DNA of 64,000 bases from Sphingomonas sp. Leaf407 (GCF_001425385.1 NZ_LMQO01000001.1:248001-312000); one strand, 5' to 3'; positions 17,370 through 27,238 are shown, counted from the first letter of the stretch. Numbers and translations: made by a program. Notes: generated by a model not told the origin, from the letters alone.

Positions 17370-18383
17370 ATGACCATCCAGGATCCGATTCTCGAAGTGC
17401 TCGAAGCGTGCGACGAACGTCGCGCCGCCCGGCGCCAGTTCATGCGCTACGCCGGTGGCGCAGCGGTCGCCACCGCCGGCGCGTCGCTGCTCGCGGCATG
17501 CGACGACAAGGGCAGCGGCTATGTCGCCCCGGTGCCGACACCCACGCCGACGCCCACCGCTACCAGCGCGATCAGCGATGCCGACGTGCTGAACTTCGCG
17601 CTGAACCTCGAATATCTCGAAGCGCAATTCTATTCGTTTGCCGCGACCGGTGCGGGGCTGCCCAACAGCAGCCTGAGCGGCACCGGCACGCAGGGTGCGG
17701 TGACGGGCGGCGCGCGGGTCAACTTCACCGACCCACTCGTCGCGCGCTATGCTCGTGAGATCGCCGCCGACGAAGTCGCCCATGTCAACTTCCTGCGCGC
17801 GGCGCTGGGGTCGGCGGCGGTGGCCCAGCCGGCGATCGACATCGGCGTGACCGCGACCAGCGCCTTCTCCAACGCGGCGCGCGCCGCCGGGCTGATCGGT
17901 GCCGGAGAGGCGTTCAACGTCTATGGCAGCGACGAAGCGTTCCTGCTCGGCGCGTTCATCTTCGAGGATGTCGGCGTCACCGCGTACAAGGGGGCGGTCA
18001 GCTTCATCAACAACAAGACCTTCCTCGAAGCCGCCGCCGGCATCCATGCCGCCGAGGCCTATCATGCCGGCCTCGTCCGCACCGTGCTGTACCGCAAGGG
18101 GGTGAACACCCCCAGCCTCAACCTGATCGATCAGGTCGAGGCGATCTCGAACGCGCGCGACAGCCTCGACGGCAGCAGCGATCTCGACCAGGGCATTCGC
18201 CCGACCGGCAGCGGCACCAGCGCGGTATCCAACCTCGTGCCCACCGATTCGAGCGGGATCGCGTTCAGCCGTACCCCAGCGCAGGTGCTGAACATCGTGT
18301 ACCTCAACCGCTCGCTGCAAACCTCCGGCGGTTTCTTCCCGAGCGGGGTCAATGGTACGATCCGTACCAGCGCCAACAACTGA
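17370..18383 (+). CDS. Ferritin-like protein, predicted Tat lipoprotein, paralogue of the preceding gene
   Basis: 337 residues. RRQFMRYAGG is the twin-arginine motif, and LLAAC with Cys44 is a lipobox, so it is predicted to be an envelope lipoprotein. A Pro-Thr linker (PTPTPTPTATS) follows. The ferritin-like domain is closely similar to its neighbour's along its whole length, including [27 protein letters not shown] and the C-terminal [10 protein letters not shown] and [11 protein letters not shown]. The gene is a tandem duplicate whose product differs mainly in how it is anchored. A strong terminator follows. Confidence 0.88.
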   Translation: MTIQDPILEVLEACDERRAARRQFMRYAGGAAVATAGASLLAACDDKGSGYVAPVPTPTPTPTATSAISDADVLNFALNLEYLEAQFYSFAATGAGLPNSSLSGTGTQGAVTGGARVNFTDPLVARYAREIAADEVAHVNFLRAALGSAAVAQPAIDIGVTATSAFSNAARAAGLIGAGEAFNVYGSDEAFLLGAFIFEDVGVTAYKGAVSFINNKTFLEAAAGIHAAEAYHAGLVRTVLYRKGVNTPSLNLIDQVEAISNARDSLDGSSDLDQGIRPTGSGTSAVSNLVPTDSSGIAFSRTPAQVLNIVYLNRSLQTSGGFFPSGVNGTIRTSANN

Positions 18384-18403
18384 CCCGATCGCTGCTGCAC
18401 CCG

Positions 18404-18436
18404 ACATGCCGCCCCTGTGGGGCGGCATGTTCTTTT
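18404..18436 (+). terminator. Intrinsic terminator after the ferritin-like operon
   Basis: ACATGCCGCCCC (18404-18415) pairs with GGGGCGGCATGT (18419-18430), giving a 12-bp perfect stem with a 3-nt loop followed by TTCTTTTC. Confidence 0.9.
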
Positions 18437-18629
18437 CGGGGCGGGAAAGATCCGGTATGATACTGGTTTCACTCCATTAGTGCATTGATTTAACTGTAGA
18501 TTGTCCTGGTGTCCCGGCATTAAGAACCGCAGCGATACGGCGATCGGAACCGTAGCGGAGAATGATCGGGATGACCGGAACGCAACAACGATCGTGGGTC
18601 GACCCTGTCGCATCGGCCGGCCAGCGCCG

Positions 18630-19166
18630 ATGACGGTCGCCCGCCTGTTCCTTGCCGCCGGCGACCGGTTTCCCGCGCCGGCCGGGGCCATCTGCTGCAC
18701 GACGCTCGACGACCTCGACCGGGTCCACCGCGACACCGCGCCGCGCGACGTCGCCATCCCGCTGGGTCTGACCCCGGCAATGCGATGGTCGATGCTGGCG
18801 CTCCCCATCGGCCGCCACCGGATCGCGAGCGATGCGATCCACGCGATCTCGGTGATTCGCGCGACCGGCAGCATACAGGTGGCGGGACGCACGCTGGACC
18901 GCACCGCGCTGCTCGCCGATCGCCACCCCCTGCGCATGCTGGAGGCCCGTCTGGTCGAGGCGATCGTCGAGGCGATCGGCGAGCATGATGCCGCGCGCTG
19001 GGCCGAGGATTGCAGCGCGGCGATCGGCGCATGGCAGCAACGACGATCGCGGCTGCGCGCTGAACGGCACGAAATGGCGCACCCGGAGGGATTCGAACCC
19101 CCGACCAAGGAGGTAGAAGCTCCTTGCTCTATCCATCTGAGCTACGGGTGCCCGCCCTCCCGTTAG
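18630..19166 (+). CDS. Unknown protein whose C-terminus runs antisense through tRNA-Arg
   Basis: 178 residues if it starts at ATG 18630; no clear ribosome-binding site. Third codon positions are almost all G or C through codon 145, which strongly supports real coding. No domain was recognised; the predicted product is a soluble alpha/beta protein with one pair of adjacent cysteines early on. From about residue 149 the frame enters the opposite strand of the tRNA gene, giving the familiar HPEGFEPPTKEV-type read-through, and stops just beyond it. The natural stop may have been lost by mutation. Confidence 0.55.
   Translation: MTVARLFLAAGDRFPAPAGAICCTTLDDLDRVHRDTAPRDVAIPLGLTPAMRWSMLALPIGRHRIASDAIHAISVIRATGSIQVAGRTLDRTALLADRHPLRMLEARLVEAIVEAIGEHDAARWAEDCSAAIGAWQQRRSRLRAERHEMAHPEGFEPPTKEVEAPCSIHLSYGCPPSR
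19075..19151 (-). tRNA. tRNA-Arg (anticodon TCT)
   Basis: On the minus strand the cloverleaf is complete: acceptor GCACCCG/CGGGTGC, D arm GCTC...GAGC, anticodon stem AGGAG/CTCCT with loop CTTCTAC (anticodon TCT), T arm GGGGG-TTCGAAT-CCCTC, discriminator G, and an encoded CCA at 19075-19077. Confidence 0.96.
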
Positions 19167-19229
19167 CGCGCATTGCGGCGGAGCGGAACCGCTATCATAA
19201 CGTCCGGCATGCGGGGACGGGGGGACGGC

Positions 19230-19961
19230 ATGACGGAACGGATCGACACGAGCAGGACGGGACGGGGCGGTTTCCGCCATTTCGACATGGTGATGGCGGC
19301 ATTCGTCGCGATCCTGCTGCTCTCCAACGTCATCGGCGCGGGTAAGGTCGCGGCGATCGACATCGCCGGCACGCCGTTCGTGTTCGGCGCGGGCATCCTG
19401 TTCTTTCCCGTCTCCTATGTGTTGGGCGACGTGCTGACCGAAGTCTATGGCTATGCGCAGGCGCGCCGCGCCATCTGGGTCGGTTTCGCCGCGCTGCTGT
19501 TCATGGCGTTCATGGCCGCCGCCGTCGTGGCGATGCCGCCAGCGGCCGGCTGGACCGGGCAGGGTGCCTATGAAAGCGTGTTCGGCCAGGTGCCACGGAT
19601 CGTCTTCGCCTCGATCGTCGCCTTCTGGGCCGGCGAGTTCGTCAACGCCTATGTCCTCGCCCGTATGAAGCTGTGGACCGGTGGCAGGGCGCTGTGGACC
19701 CGCACGATCGGGTCGACCGTGGTCGGGCAGGCGGTCGACAGCGCGATCTTCTACCCGCTCGCGTTCCTCGGGGTGTGGCCGACCGGGCAGGTGCTGACGG
19801 TGCTCGCCACCAACTGGGCGCTGAAGGTCGGCTGGGAAGTGGTGCTGACGCCGCTGACCTATGGTGTAGTCGGCTGGCTCAAGCGACGCGAAGGCGTCGA
19901 CGTGTTCGACGCCGACACCGATTTCTCGCCGTTCGCGTCAAGGAAGCCACGCGATGTATGA
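19230..19961 (+). CDS. Queuosine precursor transporter-like membrane protein (YhhQ/QPTR family)
   Basis: 243 residues from ATG 19230, preceded by a GGGGGGA ribosome-binding site. About six membrane helices. Family signature residues are seen in LLSNVIGAGKV, FPVSYVLGDVLTEVYGYAQA, FWAGEFVNAYVLARMK, TIGSTVVGQAVDSAIFYPLA and NWALKVGWEVVLTPLTY. The family imports queuosine precursors such as 7-cyano-7-deazaguanine across the inner membrane. The next gene overlaps its end by 8 bp on the same strand. Confidence 0.9.
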   Translation: MTERIDTSRTGRGGFRHFDMVMAAFVAILLLSNVIGAGKVAAIDIAGTPFVFGAGILFFPVSYVLGDVLTEVYGYAQARRAIWVGFAALLFMAFMAAAVVAMPPAAGWTGQGAYESVFGQVPRIVFASIVAFWAGEFVNAYVLARMKLWTGGRALWTRTIGSTVVGQAVDSAIFYPLAFLGVWPTGQVLTVLATNWALKVGWEVVLTPLTYGVVGWLKRREGVDVFDADTDFSPFASRKPRDV

Positions 19962-20655
19962 CAAGGTCGGCTTCGATGACTATTTCGCCAATGTTGTCGG
20001 AGCGACAAAAAATAGTTGCGATTACTATCGCGCGTTTCTGAAGCGGATCGATCATGCAGTCGGCGGGCTGGACGAGGCTTTAGATCGTGACGGCGCCGAA
20101 CATCTCGCCGAGTGGGCACGGACAACGGACCTTGAGCCGTTTGCAACGTATCGGTCAAATGCTAGGGCCGTTCTCAAACGGTACTCCCTGTATCGGCTCG
20201 GGAAGTTATCTGGTCAGGTCGACGAAAGTCCTGACGTATCGTCGGAGGAGGTTGTCGTGGACCTCGCCGATACGATTACCGCCGACGCCAATTTTCTACG
20301 CGAACGCGAGATGCAGACGCAGGTCCGGTTGCAATTGGGAACGTTGGAGCCTGGACTCGTCGCGATCGATGGCGCCATCGAGGTCAGCGTGGCGACCGGA
20401 CGGATCGACATATTGGCGCGTGATGCCGAGGGGCGTACCGTCGTGATCGAACTCAAGCCCGGCAAATGCCCGGCGGGCGCCCTCGAACAGCTACTCGCGT
20501 ATGCCTATGACATTGAGCAGGAGCATGGCACCGGCGTTCGGGCCATGCTGGTCGCAGGCTCGTTTTCCGATCGCATCCGCGCCGCCGCCCGACGGGCAGG
20601 CGGCGTCGAGCTACGAACCTACGCCTATTCGCTGAACTTCGCGACGCTGGCGTAG
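19954..20655 (+). CDS. Predicted PD-(D/E)XK nuclease, NucS-like C-terminal domain
   Basis: 233 residues. The C-terminal half has the core GRIDILARDAEGRTVVIELK with candidate catalytic D152, E166 and K168, followed by ALEQLLAYAYDI, as in NucS/DUF91-type endonucleases. The N-terminal half (about 50-85, with TYRSNARAVLKRYSLYRLG) looks like a small helical SAM-like or integrase-N-type DNA-binding domain. Codon use is noticeably more AT-rich than neighbours (for example codons of ATKNSCDYY), which suggests recent transfer. No partner methylase or toxin-antitoxin gene lies nearby. It could be a repair nuclease or a solitary defence enzyme. Confidence 0.75.
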   Translation: MYDKVGFDDYFANVVGATKNSCDYYRAFLKRIDHAVGGLDEALDRDGAEHLAEWARTTDLEPFATYRSNARAVLKRYSLYRLGKLSGQVDESPDVSSEEVVVDLADTITADANFLREREMQTQVRLQLGTLEPGLVAIDGAIEVSVATGRIDILARDAEGRTVVIELKPGKCPAGALEQLLAYAYDIEQEHGTGVRAMLVAGSFSDRIRAAARRAGGVELRTYAYSLNFATLA

Positions 20656-20659
20656 CGGC

Positions 20660-21328
20660 CTACGCCCCGATCGTCGCCAGCAGTCCTTCGAACAGGGCGC
20701 GGCCATCCCGGCCACCGTGCGCTGCTTCGATGCGGCGTTCGGGGTGGGGCATCATGCCGAGCACATTGCCCTTGGCATTGATCAGGCCCGCGATGTCGCG
20801 CGCCGATCCGTTGACCGGTTCGGCGTAGCGGAACGCGATCTGGCCCTCGCCCTCGATCCGGTCGAGCGTCGCGTCGTCGGCGACATAATTGCCGTCGTGG
20901 TGCGCCACGGGCACGCGGATCGTATCGCCCGCGCGGTAACCGCCGGTGAACGGCGAGGTGGTGTCGCCGACCTTCAGCGCCACGTCGCGGCAAACGAAGG
21001 CCAGGCCGCGGTTGCGCATCAGGGCGCCCGGCAGCAGCCCGGCCTCGGTCAGGATCTGGAAGCCGTTGCAGATGCCGAGCACCGGCAGCCCCTTGTCCGC
21101 CGCCGCGACGACGGCCTGCATCACCGGCGACCGCGCGGCGATCGCGCCCGAGCGCAGGTAATCGCCATAGGAAAAGCCGCCCGGAACCGCGATCAGGCCG
21201 ATGTCGTCGGGCAGATCGCTGTCGCGGTGCCACACCATCGTCGGCGCGGTGCCGGTCACGGCATGCAGCGCGGTCGCGATGTCGCGGTCGCAGTTCGATC
21301 CCGGAAAGACGATGACGGCGGTCTTCAT
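20660..21328 (-). CDS. purQ: Phosphoribosylformylglycinamidine synthase, glutaminase subunit PurQ
   Basis: 222 residues from ATG 21328. It supplies ammonia to PurL in purine synthesis. Class I amidotransferase features: [10 protein letters not shown] at the start, [17 protein letters not shown], nucleophile Cys in [10 protein letters not shown], and the His/Glu pair in MMPHPER. It overlaps purS by 4 bp. purL is not next to it in this window. Confidence 0.97.
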   Translation of the reverse strand: MKTAVIVFPGSNCDRDIATALHAVTGTAPTMVWHRDSDLPDDIGLIAVPGGFSYGDYLRSGAIAARSPVMQAVVAAADKGLPVLGICNGFQILTEAGLLPGALMRNRGLAFVCRDVALKVGDTTSPFTGGYRAGDTIRVPVAHHDGNYVADDATLDRIEGEGQIAFRYAEPVNGSARDIAGLINAKGNVLGMMPHPERRIEAAHGGRDGRALFEGLLATIGA

Positions 21329-21555
21329 GCGCGCTCCACCCGGTAGTTCTCGATGACGGTGTTGGCCAGCAGCTTGCGGCACATCGCGTCGATCGTCGCG
21401 TCGTCGGTATCGTCGGCGACGTCGAGCTCGATCAGCTTGCCGACGCGCACGTCCTCCACGCCCGAAAAGCCGAGCGAGCCGAGCGCATGTTCGATCGCCT
21501 TGCCCTGCGGATCGAGCACGCCGTTCTTGAGCGTCACGACGATGCGAAGTTTCAT
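21325..21555 (-). CDS. purS: Phosphoribosylformylglycinamidine synthase subunit PurS
   Basis: 76 residues, the normal length. [20 protein letters not shown] followed by [11 protein letters not shown] and the terminal [10 protein letters not shown] are typical PurS. It forms the bridge in the PurL-PurQ-PurS complex and is translated just ahead of purQ with an ATGA overlap. Confidence 0.97.
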   Translation of the reverse strand: MKLRIVVTLKNGVLDPQGKAIEHALGSLGFSGVEDVRVGKLIELDVADDTDDATIDAMCRKLLANTVIENYRVERA

Positions 21556-21672
21556 GGGACCGCCCTGGTTTGCGTCATGGATAGGATGCGCGCGCTATGG
21601 CCCCGCGCGGGCGCGGGCACAAGGGGCCGGTTTCGCTTGAGTGCGCGCGTCTTACCCGTCTATCACACCGCC

Positions 21673-22149
21673 ATGGATACGCCGCTCGCGCTCGCCCCCC
21701 TCGATCCCCGCTTCCTGCGCGTTTTGCGCTGGCACGGCGCGATCGTCGCCGTCGTGCTGCTGGCGGCGGCGCTGGGGGCAGAGGCGATCCTCTACCAGAC
21801 CGATCTGCCGAACGGCATCGTGCTGGCGATCGCGGCGGCGCTGGCGGGATGGCTGGCGCTGGTCGCGCCGCCGCGTCGCTTCGCCCACTGGCGCTTCGCG
21901 ATCGACGACACCGAACTGCACGTCGCGCAAGGCTGGTGGGTCCGCATCCACACCATCGTGCCGGTCGGACGGGTCCAGCATATCGATCTGACGCAGGGGC
22001 CGATCGAGCGGATGTGCGGCGTCGCCACGCTCGTCCTCCACACCGCCGGCACCGAACACGCCGAGGTCCGCGTGCCCGGCCTTGCGCGCGACCGGGCAGA
22101 GGCGGTGCGCGACCGCATCCGCGCCGCGATCGAGGCATCGCCGTGGTGA
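21673..22149 (+). CDS. bPH2 (DUF304) membrane protein, YdbS-like
   Basis: 158 residues. Two membrane helices (about 20-62) are followed by a bacterial PH-like domain: FAIDDTELHVAQGWWVRIHT, then PVGRVQHIDLTQGPIERMCG and a beta strand pattern ending in RDRIRAAIE. It is followed with a GTGA overlap by a larger protein of the same family. Such YdbS/YdbT pairs sit in the inner membrane; their role is poorly known. Confidence 0.88.
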   Translation: MDTPLALAPLDPRFLRVLRWHGAIVAVVLLAAALGAEAILYQTDLPNGIVLAIAAALAGWLALVAPPRRFAHWRFAIDDTELHVAQGWWVRIHTIVPVGRVQHIDLTQGPIERMCGVATLVLHTAGTEHAEVRVPGLARDRAEAVRDRIRAAIEASPW

Positions 22150-23576
22150 GCGTGGCCGACACGCGCCGCCTGCACCCCGGCACCATCGGCCTGTCGATCA
22201 TCGCGCAGGCCCCCAAGCAGATCCCCGGCCTGATCGCGCTGTTCGCGGCATTCTCGCGCGGGCGGGTCGAGATCGCCGCCGCGATCCTCGGGGTCGGCAT
22301 CGTGCTGCTCGGCGTGTTCGCATGGGCCCGCTGGCGGCAGTTCAGCTACACCATCGACGCCGGCGAACTGACCATCGCCGAGGGGCTGCTCCACCGCAGC
22401 CGCCGCTCGATCCCGTTCGATCGGATCCAGGACGTGTCGATCGAACAGAAGCCGCTCGCGCGCCTGTTCGGTCTTGCCCGGGTCAAGGTCGAAACCGGCG
22501 GCGGCGAGGCGGATGAGGCATCGCTCGACAGTGTGACGCTGGCCGAAGCCGCGCGGCTTCGCGCCGTGCTGCGACAGGGCGGGACCCCTGCCGCCGCCGC
22601 CACCGGCCCGGTCGAACCGAAGCGGGTGACGGTGTTTGCGATGCCGATCGGCCGGGTGCTGGCGATGGGCGCGTTCGGTTTCTCGCTGGTCTGGGTCGGC
22701 GTGTTGTTCGCCGCGCTCAACCAGTTGGGCGACCTGATCGATTTCGACTGGCGCGAGGTGCGCGACATCGCCGGCATCGCGCGCGAACAGGCGATCGGCC
22801 TCGTCACGCCGATCTTCGCCGCGCTCGCCTTCGTCGTCGCGCTGCTGCTGGGCGCGATCAGCGGCATCGTGCGGACATTGCTGGTCGAATATGGCTTCCG
22901 GCTGGAGCGCGAGGGCGACCGGTTGCGCCGGGTGCGCGGGCTGCTGACCCGGACCGAGGTGGTCGTCAGCCTGCGCCGGGTGCAGCTTGCGCTGATCGAA
23001 CGCAGCATGGTCAGCGGCCGCTTCGGCTGGTCTAGCCTGCGGTTCCAGACGCTGGGCGGCAGCGACGATGCCGGCGGGCGGCAGAGCGTCGCCCCGTTCG
23101 CGCGCGACGAAGAGGTCGCGGCGCTGCTGGCGGAGGCCGGCTATCCGCGCTTCGATCCGCTGCCGCTGCGCCCTGTCGCGTTCGGCCATGTCGTGCGCGC
23201 GGGGGTGTGGCGCGGCGGCGTGCCGCTGGTCGCGATCGCGGTCGGCACCGTCTTCCTGCCGCTGGTCGCCTTCGCGCTGGTGCTGGTGCCGATCCCGGTC
23301 GCGCTCGCGCTGATCGCGCGGCGGCGGCACCGTTATGCGATCGTCGGCAACCATCTGCAGGTGATGCGCGGCGTGCTCGCCAAACAGGCGTGGATCGTAC
23401 CGCTCGCCCGCATCCAGGCGGTGTCGGTGACGCGCGGGCCGCTGCAACGCCTGCTCGGGATCGCAACGGTCCGGATCGGCACGGCGGGCGCGCGCGGGAT
23501 GGCGCGGCCCGATGTCGTCGACCTCGCGGTCGAGGATGCCGACGCGCTCGCCCGCGCGCTACTGCGAAGGCCGTAG
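22146..23576 (+). CDS. bPH2 (DUF304) membrane protein, YdbT-like, three PH-like domains
   Basis: 476 residues from GTG 22146, overlapping the stop of the YdbS-like gene. It alternates membrane pairs and PH-like domains: membrane spans near 15-60, PH1 with GLLHRSRRSIPFDRIQDVSI, membrane spans near 165-240, PH2 with GLLTRTEVVVSLRRVQLALI, membrane spans near 355-395, PH3 with GVLAKQAWIVPLARIQAVSV. The repeated (I/V)P-x-x-R-(I/V)Q signature shows internal triplication of the unit found once in its partner. Confidence 0.88.
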   Translation: MSVADTRRLHPGTIGLSIIAQAPKQIPGLIALFAAFSRGRVEIAAAILGVGIVLLGVFAWARWRQFSYTIDAGELTIAEGLLHRSRRSIPFDRIQDVSIEQKPLARLFGLARVKVETGGGEADEASLDSVTLAEAARLRAVLRQGGTPAAAATGPVEPKRVTVFAMPIGRVLAMGAFGFSLVWVGVLFAALNQLGDLIDFDWREVRDIAGIAREQAIGLVTPIFAALAFVVALLLGAISGIVRTLLVEYGFRLEREGDRLRRVRGLLTRTEVVVSLRRVQLALIERSMVSGRFGWSSLRFQTLGGSDDAGGRQSVAPFARDEEVAALLAEAGYPRFDPLPLRPVAFGHVVRAGVWRGGVPLVAIAVGTVFLPLVAFALVLVPIPVALALIARRRHRYAIVGNHLQVMRGVLAKQAWIVPLARIQAVSVTRGPLQRLLGIATVRIGTAGARGMARPDVVDLAVEDADALARALLRRP

Positions 23577-23591
23577 CGATTCGGAAACGAA

Positions 23592-23674
23592 CGTCATCCC
23601 AGGGAAGGCCGGGATCTCTCGCGGATCAGGCGGAACACGAGTCGCACGAGACCCCAGCCTTCGCTGGGGTGACG
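23592..23674. repeat. Dispersed palindromic repeat, family B copy 1
   Basis: Paired palindromes, CGTCATCCCAGGGAAGGC and GACCCCAGCCTTCGCTGGGG, in the gap between convergent genes. Closely similar copies lie at 28385-28467 and 39230-39312. Confidence 0.8.
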
Positions 23675-23676
23675 CG

Positions 23677-24996
23677 CTATTCCGATGGACCATCCCTCGA
23701 CGGAGGAGGCATGAGCGCAGGTTCGCCCTTGCGCCGCACGCCCGCCAACGGGGTCGCGACCGCCGCCGGCTCCGGCCGCACCGCCGCGGCCGGCGTCGGG
23801 GCAGGGGCGGGCACCGCGCGGCGCATGCACTGTGCCGGCGACCGGGGCACCTGCTGGCAGTTCCACAGCGTCCGCTCCAGCGGCACGCCCCGGTCGCGCA
23901 GATAGCTGAACCGCATCGTCGCAATCGACGCCGGATCGCTCGCCGCCACCGCGCTGGCGGGAACCTGCGCCGCCTCGCCCCAGCCCAGCAGCTTGCACCG
24001 CGCCCGATCGCCACAGACGGCCTGCGCCAGTTGCGGCCATTGGTCGGGCGGCAACGCGGGGTCGAGCGCGATCAGGAAGGTATCGGGATCATCCGCACTG
24101 GGACGCAAAGTGGACGGTGCGAAACTGCCGGTCAGCAACCCCGCCTCACGCTCGACCGCCAGCACCTCGGGTAGCTTGTGCGCGTCGCTATACGGTGTGA
24201 GCTGGAGGATACGCGGCTCGACGCTCTCGGGCGTGCGGCGGAACGCGCCCGGCGTGCCCCACCAGCCAGTCCAGCGGAAGAACAGATGCGTGTCGACCGC
24301 CGCGATCTTGTCGAGGCTCGACTGCCAATAGGGCACGACCCAGTCGGTATGGTAATGCGTGGCATAGCCGACCGGCGCATAGACCGCCCCGGCCAGCGCT
24401 GCCGCCGCAATGCTGCGCGCCCGGTCCCAGAACGGCAGCGGATAGGCCCGCGCCAGCGCCCCGTCGCAGGTGAAGGTGAACTGACAGCCGGTCGTCCGCT
24501 CCGACCCCTGGAACACCACGCCGCACACGCTTTTGGAAAACGCCGGATGCCGCACGCGGTTGAGCACCACCTGTGCCACCGCGCGCTGCCCCACGGCATC
24601 GTCGCCCGCCTCGTACAGCACTGCCGCTGCCAGACAGTCGGTGGCGCGGGTGCGGTTCTCCAGATCGCCAACAAAGGCGAACGGTTGCGCCGCCGGATTG
24701 GGGCCGGCGACGAACGGCACGGTCGCATTGAACGCGCGGGCCTCATCGGGGGGAAGCGCGCGGAACGCGATCGGCTCGACCGGCGGCACCACATCGGGCG
24801 GGACCACCGCGACCGGCTGCCGCGCTTGCCGGATCGTGGTGGCGTTCACCACCGGCGCATGCTCGACGACGATCGCCGGCACCACGACCGCGCCGAGTGA
24901 CAGCGCGACGAGCACGCCGTCGAGGACGGACGATCCGGTACGGACACCGCCCGCCCCCGCCGGGGACGCCGGCACGGGGCGGGCGGGGCTCGTCAC
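23677..24996 (-). CDS. SleB-type cell wall hydrolase
   Basis: 439 residues. A membrane anchor near the N-terminus (about 26-45, [17 protein letters not shown]) is followed by a proline-rich stretch and the Hydrolase_2/SleB domain at about 115-235: [42 protein letters not shown] and [13 protein letters not shown], including the catalytic Glu in LYEAG. These enzymes cleave peptidoglycan glycan strands. The long C-terminal part has no recognised domain. Its ATG overlaps the cysK stop by 4 bp. A cysteine synthase and a wall hydrolase in one operon have no obvious functional link. Confidence 0.87.
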   Translation of the reverse strand: MTSPARPVPASPAGAGGVRTGSSVLDGVLVALSLGAVVVPAIVVEHAPVVNATTIRQARQPVAVVPPDVVPPVEPIAFRALPPDEARAFNATVPFVAGPNPAAQPFAFVGDLENRTRATDCLAAAVLYEAGDDAVGQRAVAQVVLNRVRHPAFSKSVCGVVFQGSERTTGCQFTFTCDGALARAYPLPFWDRARSIAAAALAGAVYAPVGYATHYHTDWVVPYWQSSLDKIAAVDTHLFFRWTGWWGTPGAFRRTPESVEPRILQLTPYSDAHKLPEVLAVEREAGLLTGSFAPSTLRPSADDPDTFLIALDPALPPDQWPQLAQAVCGDRARCKLLGWGEAAQVPASAVAASDPASIATMRFSYLRDRGVPLERTLWNCQQVPRSPAQCMRRAVPAPAPTPAAAVRPEPAAVATPLAGVRRKGEPALMPPPSRDGPSE

Positions 24997-25913
24997 TGTT
25001 CGGGCAGGAAGTCGGGTACCGACAGATAGCGCTCGCCGGTGTCGTAGTTGAAGCCGAGCACGCGCACGCCATCGGGCAGGTCGGGCAGCTTCTGGAGGAT
25101 CGCCGCCAGCGTCGCCCCCGACGAAATGCCGACGAGGATGCCCTCCTCGCTCGCGCTGCGCCGCGCCATGTCCTTGGCGACCGCCGCGTCGACCTTGATG
25201 ACGCCGTCGATCGCCTGGGTGTGCAGGTTGGCCGGCACGAAGCCCGCGCCGATCCCCTGGATCGGATGCGGTCCGGGCTGCCCGCCCGAGATGACCGGCG
25301 AGAGTTCAGGCTCGACCGCATAGACCTTCAGCTCGGGCCATTCCTGCTTGAGCGCCTCGGCGACGCCGGTGATGTGCCCGCCGGTGCCGACCCCGGTGAT
25401 GATGACGTCGATCGGCGTATCGGCGAAGTCGCGCAGGATTTCCTGCGCGGTGGTGCGGACATGGACGTCGACGTTGGCCGGATTCTCGAACTGCTGCGGA
25501 ATCCATGCGCCCGGCGTCTGCGCCGCCAGTTCGTGCGCGCGCTCGATCGCGCCCTTCATGCCCTTTTCGCGCGGGGTCAGGTCGAAGCTTGCACCATAGG
25601 CCAGCATCAGCCGCCGCCGCTCAAGGCTCATGCTTTCGGGCATCACCAGCACCAGCTTGTAGCCCTTGACCGCCGCGACCATCGCGAGGCCGACGCCGGT
25701 GTTGCCGCTGGTCGGTTCGATGATCGTGCCGCCAGGCTTCAGCTCGCCCGAGGCTTCGGCCGCCTCGATCATCGCCAGCGCGATGCGGTCCTTGATCGAT
25801 CCGCCGGGGTTCGACCGTTCGGACTTGATCCATACCTCGGCGTCGCCGAACAGCCGCTTGATGCGGATATGCGGCGTATTCCCGATCGTTTGCAGGATGG
25901 TATCGGCCTTCAT
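24993..25913 (-). CDS. cysK: Cysteine synthase (O-acetylserine sulfhydrylase)
   Basis: 306 residues from ATG 25913 with GGAGAG upstream. PLP lysine in [22 protein letters not shown] binds substrate carboxylate; [13 protein letters not shown] holds the phosphate loop; [11 protein letters not shown] and [10 protein letters not shown] complete the family set. It is the middle gene of an MFS transporter-cysK-hydrolase operon with 4-bp overlaps on both sides. CysK and CysM are not always separable by eye; the length favours CysK. Confidence 0.95.
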   Translation of the reverse strand: MKADTILQTIGNTPHIRIKRLFGDAEVWIKSERSNPGGSIKDRIALAMIEAAEASGELKPGGTIIEPTSGNTGVGLAMVAAVKGYKLVLVMPESMSLERRRLMLAYGASFDLTPREKGMKGAIERAHELAAQTPGAWIPQQFENPANVDVHVRTTAQEILRDFADTPIDVIITGVGTGGHITGVAEALKQEWPELKVYAVEPELSPVISGGQPGPHPIQGIGAGFVPANLHTQAIDGVIKVDAAVAKDMARRSASEEGILVGISSGATLAAILQKLPDLPDGVRVLGFNYDTGERYLSVPDFLPEQ

Positions 25914-27238
25914 GGCTGGCTCTCCTTGGGGATGACTTCGAGATTGTCGGGGGGCGTGAAGCTTCGCGCGGCGCGCAGTTCGGGGAACAGCCGCGACCAC
26001 AGCATCGTAACGCCGATCGCCAGCACCCCGCCGCCTGCCACCGCTACGACCGGGCCGACCAGTGCCGCAAGAAAGCCCGACCGAGCCTCGCCCAGTTCGT
26101 TCGATCCCGATACGAACAACGTGGATACCGCGCCGACGCGCCCGCGCATGGCATCGGGGGTGTGCAACTGGATCAGCGACTGGCGGACATAGACCGACAC
26201 CATGTCGGTCGCACCCACCACGAACAGCGCGGCCAGCGCCAGCAGCACCGCCGGCGCGGTATCGTGGCCGATCGCGGCGGCACCGAACACCGGGATCAGC
26301 AGCGGCGCGGACAGGCCGAACAGCGCGGTCGCCGCCCCAAAGCCCATCACCGACAACAGCATCTTGGCCCCGACGTCCTTCGACAGCGGCCGGAATGCGA
26401 ACACGCCCGCCACCACGACCGCGCCCAGCGCCGGCGCGGCACGCAGATGGCCAAGCCCGTCCGCGCCGATCTGCAAAATGTCGCGCGCATAGATCGGCAG
26501 CATCGCCGTCGCCCCGCCCAGCAGCACCGCGAACAGGTCGAGCGAAATCGCGCCGAACACCAGCCGGTTGCGCCGGACATAGGACAGGCCATCGAGCATC
26601 TGTCGCCACGGATTGGCCTTCCCCGCGATCACCGCGCGCGGGATCGGCGGGATCAGGAACAGCATCACCAGCCCGAACAGGAACAGCGCCGCCGACACCG
26701 CATAGGGAAGATAATGGCCGGCGGCATAGAGATAGCCGCCCATCGCCGGCCCCAGCACCGATCCACCCTGCCACGCGATCGAACTCATCGCGATTGCGGT
26801 CGGCAGCACGGCGGCGGGCACGAGATTGGGGGCGAGCGCCTGCAACGCAGGACCTGCGAACGCCCGTGCGACGCCCAGCAGCGCGGCGACGAAAAACAGC
26901 CACGGCAGGCTGATCGTGCCGCTATAGGTCAACCACGCCAGCAACAGCGCGCAGCCTCCCTCCAGCGCCACCGATCCGCGCGCGATCCACCGCCGGTCGA
27001 CCCGGTCGGCGACCCAGCCCGCCACCAGCGACAGCACCAGCAACGGAAGGAACTGCGCGACGCCGATCAACCCCAGTTGAAACGCGGACTCGCGCACCGT
27101 CATCGTCTGCCGAGCAATATCGTACACCTGCCAGCCGATGACCACGACCATCGCGATCTGCGCCAGCGTGTTCGACAGCCGGGCGAGGAAATAGGCCCGA
27201 AACGCAGGGATCGCGAAAGGATGCGGGGAAGCGGACAT
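25910..27238 (-). CDS. MFS transporter, EntS-like (MFS_3) family
   Basis: 442 residues from ATG 27238. Twelve hydrophobic segments; conserved loop [13 protein letters not shown] between helices 2 and 3 and an equivalent charged loop in the second half; [18 protein letters not shown] and [14 protein letters not shown] are characteristic of the enterobactin-exporter-like branch. Drug or siderophore export is the usual role; the substrate is not known. It leads the operon with cysK. Confidence 0.85.
   Translation of the reverse strand: MSASPHPFAIPAFRAYFLARLSNTLAQIAMVVVIGWQVYDIARQTMTVRESAFQLGLIGVAQFLPLLVLSLVAGWVADRVDRRWIARGSVALEGGCALLLAWLTYSGTISLPWLFFVAALLGVARAFAGPALQALAPNLVPAAVLPTAIAMSSIAWQGGSVLGPAMGGYLYAAGHYLPYAVSAALFLFGLVMLFLIPPIPRAVIAGKANPWRQMLDGLSYVRRNRLVFGAISLDLFAVLLGGATAMLPIYARDILQIGADGLGHLRAAPALGAVVVAGVFAFRPLSKDVGAKMLLSVMGFGAATALFGLSAPLLIPVFGAAAIGHDTAPAVLLALAALFVVGATDMVSVYVRQSLIQLHTPDAMRGRVGAVSTLFVSGSNELGEARSGFLAALVGPVVAVAGGGVLAIGVTMLWSRLFPELRAARSFTPPDNLEVIPKESQP

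Noticed and set aside
18477..19280. Minus-strand frame covering the tRNA with a QMDRARSFYLLGRGFESL-type sequence
   Set aside because: This phrase is the well-known spurious translation of tRNA genes.
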